Positions 59,423 through 64,000 of a stretch of 64,000 nucleotides of DNA are shown here, one piece after another. Both the position numbers and the translations under genes were made by a program. Where the stretch lies: the NCBI GenBank assembly GCA_011037195.1, contig JAAEAF010014393.1, positions 62,001-126,000 of the forward strand. The letters run 5' to 3'. Position 1 is the first letter of the stretch; each line of letters starts with the position of its first letter. The notes below the pieces were generated by a model. The model saw only the letters and a list, made by a program, of their open reading frames with translations, was not told where the DNA came from and ran no database searches. This stretch comes from Triatoma infestans. Lineage: Eukaryota > Arthropoda > Insecta > Hemiptera > Reduviidae.

Positions 59423-62395
59423 ATGCAAAACTTTAACAATTTTCATAAAAATGGTAAATATATAATTTTGGCATAGTTGTATAATTTTTTTTTTAAATTT
59501 TATAGGTATAATTTTTTTATAACTGTTTCGTTTTTTTTTTAATGAAGGAGGTCGTGGTGGGCGCCGAGACTTTAGAAGACAAACACATCATCAATCTATG
59601 GATGGAAATAGACGGAATATAGAATCTGGGGATATTTATCAACTTTTACCAGCAAGGCATGTATATATGTATAAATGTTTGGCCAACATTTTCAGGTATA
59701 CATTGAATTAGATTTGATCGGATTGTTATTGTTGTAAAAGTAAAACATTATTTCTTATTACTATCTCTTACTCCTGGTAAGAGAAAAATACCAAGATTGT
59801 GCCAAATTTTTGAAATTGAGGTTTTTTTTTTTTCACCGGAAATACATGTTTTGAAGACTCCTGGGTTCGAAAGAAAGCTCGAACCTGATATTCCGTTTAG
59901 GTATTATCAACACTTCTGACACGAAAATTTAAGCAAAATCTATCGATCGAAAGTGGGACTTTACTATATGAGTTTTCTGTTTTTCATGATTTTTTTTCCT
60001 TGAAAACGGCTCCAACAATTTTCTTTAAAACTTCATATACTATGTACACACATAAATCTCTATCACTTTTATTTGAAACAACTTCCCAAGAAAATTGATT
60101 TTATTGTGGTGTTCTGAAAGAACAGTATTGTTAAGCATCCCCATAAAGTATTACTTCAATACAATATATAGTTCTACCACGTGTATAATATTAATATACA
60201 TTAGAAATATTGCTGGAATTCCACATTGGAAGAAAATCCATTGACCGGAAGTGCGATGTTACAGAATAGGTTTCTGAGTTTTTTGAAATTTTCTCCAAAA
60301 CTTCCATAATAATAATTTCTTTTAAACTTTGCTATGTTTACTACATAGATATAAATTTATTTTGAATAGTTGTGCGGAATTTATGGCGTTAAAATTTCTA
60401 ATGTTATATGCAGTTGGTTTAAGTATTTTTGGTGCACTCTACTGGACCAGAGTATATTCCCTTCTCTACCTACCAATGTTAGTTGGTAGATACTTATTCC
60501 CTTATCACCTCTGAATTTATGCTAGGATAAATATTTAAAACATTTATTATATACACATTAGAAAACATATAAATTTCCTTTAGTAATGTGCAGAGCTTCA
60601 AACCATGTATTTTCAGTAAACACTCAAATTTATGCATAATTCAAATTAATCTTCTGTCGCTCATGAAGGGCCAAGGCTTGCCTGTAGGAGATTTTTCTTG
60701 AGGAACATATGATTACCTCGCCGCAGTACCCATTGCCATTTAATTCTTAGTGATCGCCACCCCAGACCCGCTCTAAAATGGATCCTCATTTTTCTCACGG
60801 TACTGGATCCACAATGTTTACAGTAGTAAGAGAAAGCAAAAATATCTGTTCTTTGCAGCTGTCATTAAGAAAATGCAATTTTTTTTAAAGCTGGAAAACA
60901 TTTTATCTAAAATTCTTTGATCGTTATTATTATTATTACTAATATATCTTTATTTTTTTTAAGACGCATCAACATCTTGGTTATTGCCACCTTTTCAATC
61001 CACAGCCCTCCTCATGGCATTGTATTCTTATTATTATTTTTTCCACAATACCTCGCGGCCTAAAAGCAAGGGAGGCATCAGTCCAAAATTAGGTAGTAAT
61101 TCAAAATTACTTTTATTATTATTATATGGTAACTTATCTTTTTCATTTTGGCGAATAACATGCATTAGTCCATGGCATTGTTCAAACAATTACTTCGAAG
61201 TTTGTTTATGAATATATATTTTATTCTTTTACTTTTTTTTGTTTTTTTTTTATCGTCTGTGGGGAGGGACCAAGCCCTATGCTGTCCAAAGCTCCTCTGG
61301 GCCCATACAGTTACCCCAAAGTTCGGAGCCTTCTCAGTGCACTGCCGGCCTCTGGACAGTTTTCTCTCGTTACAGACAACACTGTCCATCTCCGGACAGT
61401 GAGCTGTAAGAGGCTTCCTAGGAAGACAAAATTTAAGGGCAGCAGCTGGACTCGAACCCGGGACCGCCGCATTGCTAGTCCAGCGCGCTACCACTGAGCT
61501 AATCCCTTCCCTATTCTTTTACTTTACTTTGTGAATCCAATATATACGTTCTCCAGAAATCTGTTTTTAAAATTAGTTCTTAAACTAAATATTTCATTAT
61601 TTGGCTGAATGAATTTGCGAAATAGAGAATTTGAGCATAGAAAAGTGGCAAAAAATATCTTCATTTGATGAGGCGGATTCACTTATTGCATTTTGGTTAA
61701 TAATTTCACCGTTACTTCACAGACAATTTCTTTCCACATTTATATATAATAAATCTTTTAAAATTTAAATAAATATTTTCAAGTGTGTTATATTGTTTTT
61801 TTGTTTGCTTGTTTGTAGAAGGCAAAATCGAAGAGGCAGGAATGGTGATAGAGCAGATATTCTGCGTTCTCAATGGAATGGTAGATGTCTACCACATTCT
61901 GAAGCAGGTTATTATCATACATCTGGTATTCTACAAGAACCACGTTATTATTATGATGATGGATTCAGCTGTCTAATAGGACCCGATACATTACGTTATA
62001 TTCTTAATGAATATCGTCCTCAATCTCAAATAGCTGTACGCGATCATCCATCCCAACGTAGATTATTCCCACCTGGAATTCAATTTACCCATATTTCATA
62101 TAATGTTCTTGGTCCAAATAATAATCATCCTACCTCTTATTTAAATTCTTTACATGGGTATCCTAATTTAACCACTAATCTACCCTCTTATTATCAAGAA
62201 CCATGCATGAGTCCAAATCATTCTTCAGTTCCTGCTGAAATTCCTTCTTGTATTTGTCAAAGTACACCATATTTTCTGGTTATTGAATCAGGTGAACCAC
62301 CTTATATAGGAATTCCAATACCTCCTGAAGATGTTAGATTTTATTCTTTTTCACCAGGATCGCCTACGGCAGATCCTGATTTTATGGATGATTAG
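59423..62395 (+). CDS. nested gene B, paralogue of gene A
   Basis: Three exons: 59,423-59,453 (10 codons plus 1 base), 59,548-59,656, 61,819-62,395 ending in TAG; predicted length 238 residues. Exon 1 gives MQNFNNFHKN. Exon 2 starts GRGGRRDFRRQ, an RGG-type basic head. Exon 3 starts RRQNRRGRNGDRADILRSQ and turns Pro/Tyr/Asn-rich (GYPNLTTNLPSYYQEP), ending in acidic DPDFMDD. Splice phases (1, 2) equal those of gene A. Intron 2 has a GC donor (CAAG then GCATGT); the downstream GT alternative would hit a stop. Intron 2 also holds a TA955 copy and a SINE. No known domain seen. Function unknown. Confidence 0.7.
59762..60840 (+). repeat. TA955 repeat in intron 2 of gene B
   Basis: Start CTATCTCTTACTCCTGGTAAG and end CAGTAGTAAGAGAAAGC bound the copy. 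The (TG)n tract is missing. The middle holds GACCGGAAGTGCGATG. 60,440-60,520 and 60,660-60,800 do not match the best copy and may be other insertions. Confidence 0.7.
60945..61240 (-). mobile_element. possible non-LTR retrotransposon 3' end
   Basis: In minus sense it ends CCAAGATGTTGATGCGTCTT followed by an A run, like the 3' end of the element at 43,245. The coding part is not recognisable. Confidence 0.35.
61254..61513 (-). mobile_element. tRNA-headed SINE, tail type 3
   Basis: Minus-strand head GGGATTAGCTCAGTGGTAGC and B box CCCGGGTTCGAGTCCAGC. Body as in the other SINEs. The tail contains CCAGAGGAGCTTTGGACAGC and GGTCCCTCCCC, also seen at 20,801-20,870. Confidence 0.85.
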
Positions 62396-63806
62396 ATTTT
62401 ATTTTTATTAAATTATTATATTTTCTTAATTTAGCATATTATTTATAGATTAAAAAAATAAGAAATCATTATTTAGTACCATATGTATTTTCTATTTTAC
62501 TTTTTCCTTTATGATACGTTCACATAAATTTTGCATGATTGATGTCAAAAAACTTTTTTTGGATGGAATAGCCCCAAAAGGAAATAAATAATATTTTCCT
62601 TATATAATAAATAAATAATATAGCTGACAGTGAATTGTCAGCTATTTTTTTTCGATTAGCAACTATAGCTATATAGTGTGACTCCGTTTTGAACTAGGAG
62701 AAATGATAAAATCGTAGAGGCAGCTTTGTGCATCTTAGACCCGATCTTTTATGAAGCAATTGTTTTTTTCTTAGTTTTTTTTTTTTTAATGCACAATACG
62801 CCAAATACCTCCTTATCTGAAGGGTGGGTACAAACTTGTTGAAATGAACGAAAAAAATATTTTCCTTAAAAGGTTGAGTGTGGTCTAAGGAGAAAATCAT
62901 GATATAAATTTGAGTAAGTGTTAAGAAGCAATATTGAAAGTAAAAAATTTGTTGCTTTGGAAAAAATTACCATTATAAGAAGCATTAAGACAAGCAGTTC
63001 ACTTTAAAACCAAATCAGTTCTTGTGGAGATTCTTAGATGAATTGCCCTTGTATACTTAAATTCTTTTTATTTATTGCAATATTTGTTATTCCTTTTTCA
63101 AAATATCGTCTCTTTCTGAATTTCCCTTAATCTTTTTTTGAAATGTAAAATTATTTAATTTAATTCCTATCAAGTCTCCCATGAGTCATAGTACTTCTCA
63201 TTTAAAACAGTGATCAAAGATCCATGTTAATTTTTATCCATATATCTAAAAGGTTTGATATGATTTCAGTTGAAAATGAATTTAGTATTAGTCTTGTCCA
63301 GAAACTTCTGCAGTAATTATTAATATAATTAATTCTATATATTTTACATTCCTTTTTTTTTTATAATCTATTTCATATTTTTCAAAAAAATATAACAAGA
63401 TGTTTAATTTAAAATCAAGCATTGTGCAAAATAACCACTTGCGGTATGACTCAAAATATACTGCAGTATAATGAAATAATAATTAATAAGTATTATGAAA
63501 TAATAATTTTTAAATTTCTTTGTGCTATAGTTAGCTTTTTTTTAAGTGAGATCAACTTCATTATAAAATACACTAGAAAGTCTACCATTTCTTAAAAAAG
63601 ATAAGAATTACGTTTATTTTCCTTTAAAAAAAAAAAAAAAAAAATGTAATTTCTAATGTGAAAATTCATGAACATTCATTGGAGCAATGGATTGCTAATT
63701 TCTTTTCGGTCATTTGTCACTCGCACATAACAATAAAAATGAATTCTCGATTTAAAATGCTTCCAGACATTAAACTACCATTTTCATTAATTATAAGCGG
63801 ACTTAC
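62396..63806. other. 3' flank of gene B and host intron
   Basis: Contains AATAAA signals near 62,583 and 62,609 and the hairpin at 62,620. The rest, to the host exon, is AT-rich with a poly-A run at 63,626-63,643. No gene seen. Confidence 0.4.
62620..62653 (+). other. perfect hairpin followed by T run
   Basis: ATAGCTGACA and TGTCAGCTAT form a 10-bp perfect stem around GTGAAT, followed directly by TTTTTTTT. It lies 225 bp past the stop codon of gene B, just after AATAAATAAATAA. Confidence 0.6.
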
Positions 63807-63959
63807 TTTTCCTAGAGTTACGAGAACAGCGTTAATAGGTGACAATTTGATGGTTGCACGTTTTCTCCAGTTTGTATCAGTAGGTTGAGTAAAAAGTAAT
63901 TTACCTTCCATTGCAAATCTAACTTCATCATGAGTCCATTCTAACACATCAACAGCAAT
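63807..63959 (-). CDS. Rho-GEF-like protein, upstream exon (PH domain start)
   Basis: A 51-codon exon in phase 0, with acceptor TTTTTATAG at 63,960 and donor AAA then GTAAGT at 63,806. It reads IAVDVLEWTHDEVRFAMEGK, LLFTQPTDTNWRKRATIK and LSPINAVLVTLGK. The pattern of a short helix, a strand with E-G-K-L, then two strands fits the opening of a PH domain after a DH domain. The next exon in frame is 48,383-48,502, whose PTEDYQPDSEDTLVFP would be the variable loop before the next strand. The catalytic DH domain and N-terminus must lie beyond the window edge. Additional small exons in the 15.3-kb gap cannot be excluded. Confidence 0.7.
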
Positions 63960-64000
63960 CTATAAAAACACAATATAACTTTAATAGCAATTCATATTTA

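Noticed and set aside
51293..61818. genes A and B as one long alternatively spliced gene
   Set aside because: Each has its own first exon, own conserved upstream blocks and own stop codon. Not formally excluded without transcripts.

Overview
This window is AT-rich eukaryotic DNA from an invertebrate animal, most likely an arthropod. The evidence is spliced genes with GT-AG introns, a Rho-GEF/PH-like protein, and a mix of non-LTR retrotransposons, Helitrons, Tc1/mariner relics, tRNA-headed SINEs and Penelope-like fold-back elements. Nothing looks bacterial, and no species can be named. Most of the DNA is old, broken, nested transposable-element sequence.

Positions 1-47,690 hold no confident host gene. 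They contain at least a dozen truncated non-LTR retrotransposon pieces (RTE-like, Jockey-like, CR1-like and RNase H-bearing I/R1-like). They also hold a 1.47-kb mariner fold-back with arms over 500 bp, a mariner-derived deletion element, two copies of one deleted Helitron and several SINEs. A roughly 1-kb repeat, here called TA955, is the main filler: about a dozen copies, most carrying a (TG)n tract at the same internal site. It serves as landing ground for later insertions. Fold-back elements with hammerhead-ribozyme-like motifs and 9-15 bp target duplications recur at 19.4, 25, 26.2, 41, 54.6 and 55.5 kb.

Positions 47,691-63,959 are the genic part. On the minus strand, four exons joined in phase 0 (63,807-63,959; 48,383-48,502; 47,957-48,058; 47,691-47,822) encode a 168-residue C-terminus that looks like the PH domain of a Rho guanine-nucleotide exchange factor. 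The first two of these exons are separated by a 15.3-kb intron. Inside that intron, on the plus strand, lie two tandem three-exon paralogous genes, A (49,951-51,926) and B (59,423-62,395). They have first exons of identical length (31 nt), identical intron phases (1, then 2), Arg/Gly-rich N-termini and Pro/Tyr/Asn-rich C-termini. Their upstream regions share an ordered set of short identical blocks. I do not recognise the protein family. This nested, duplicated pair is the best candidate for something undescribed.

Gene A, gene B and the host gene are separated by the same repeat families found in the rest of the window. The duplication is therefore old enough for the introns to have diverged, while the promoter blocks and exon architecture have been kept.
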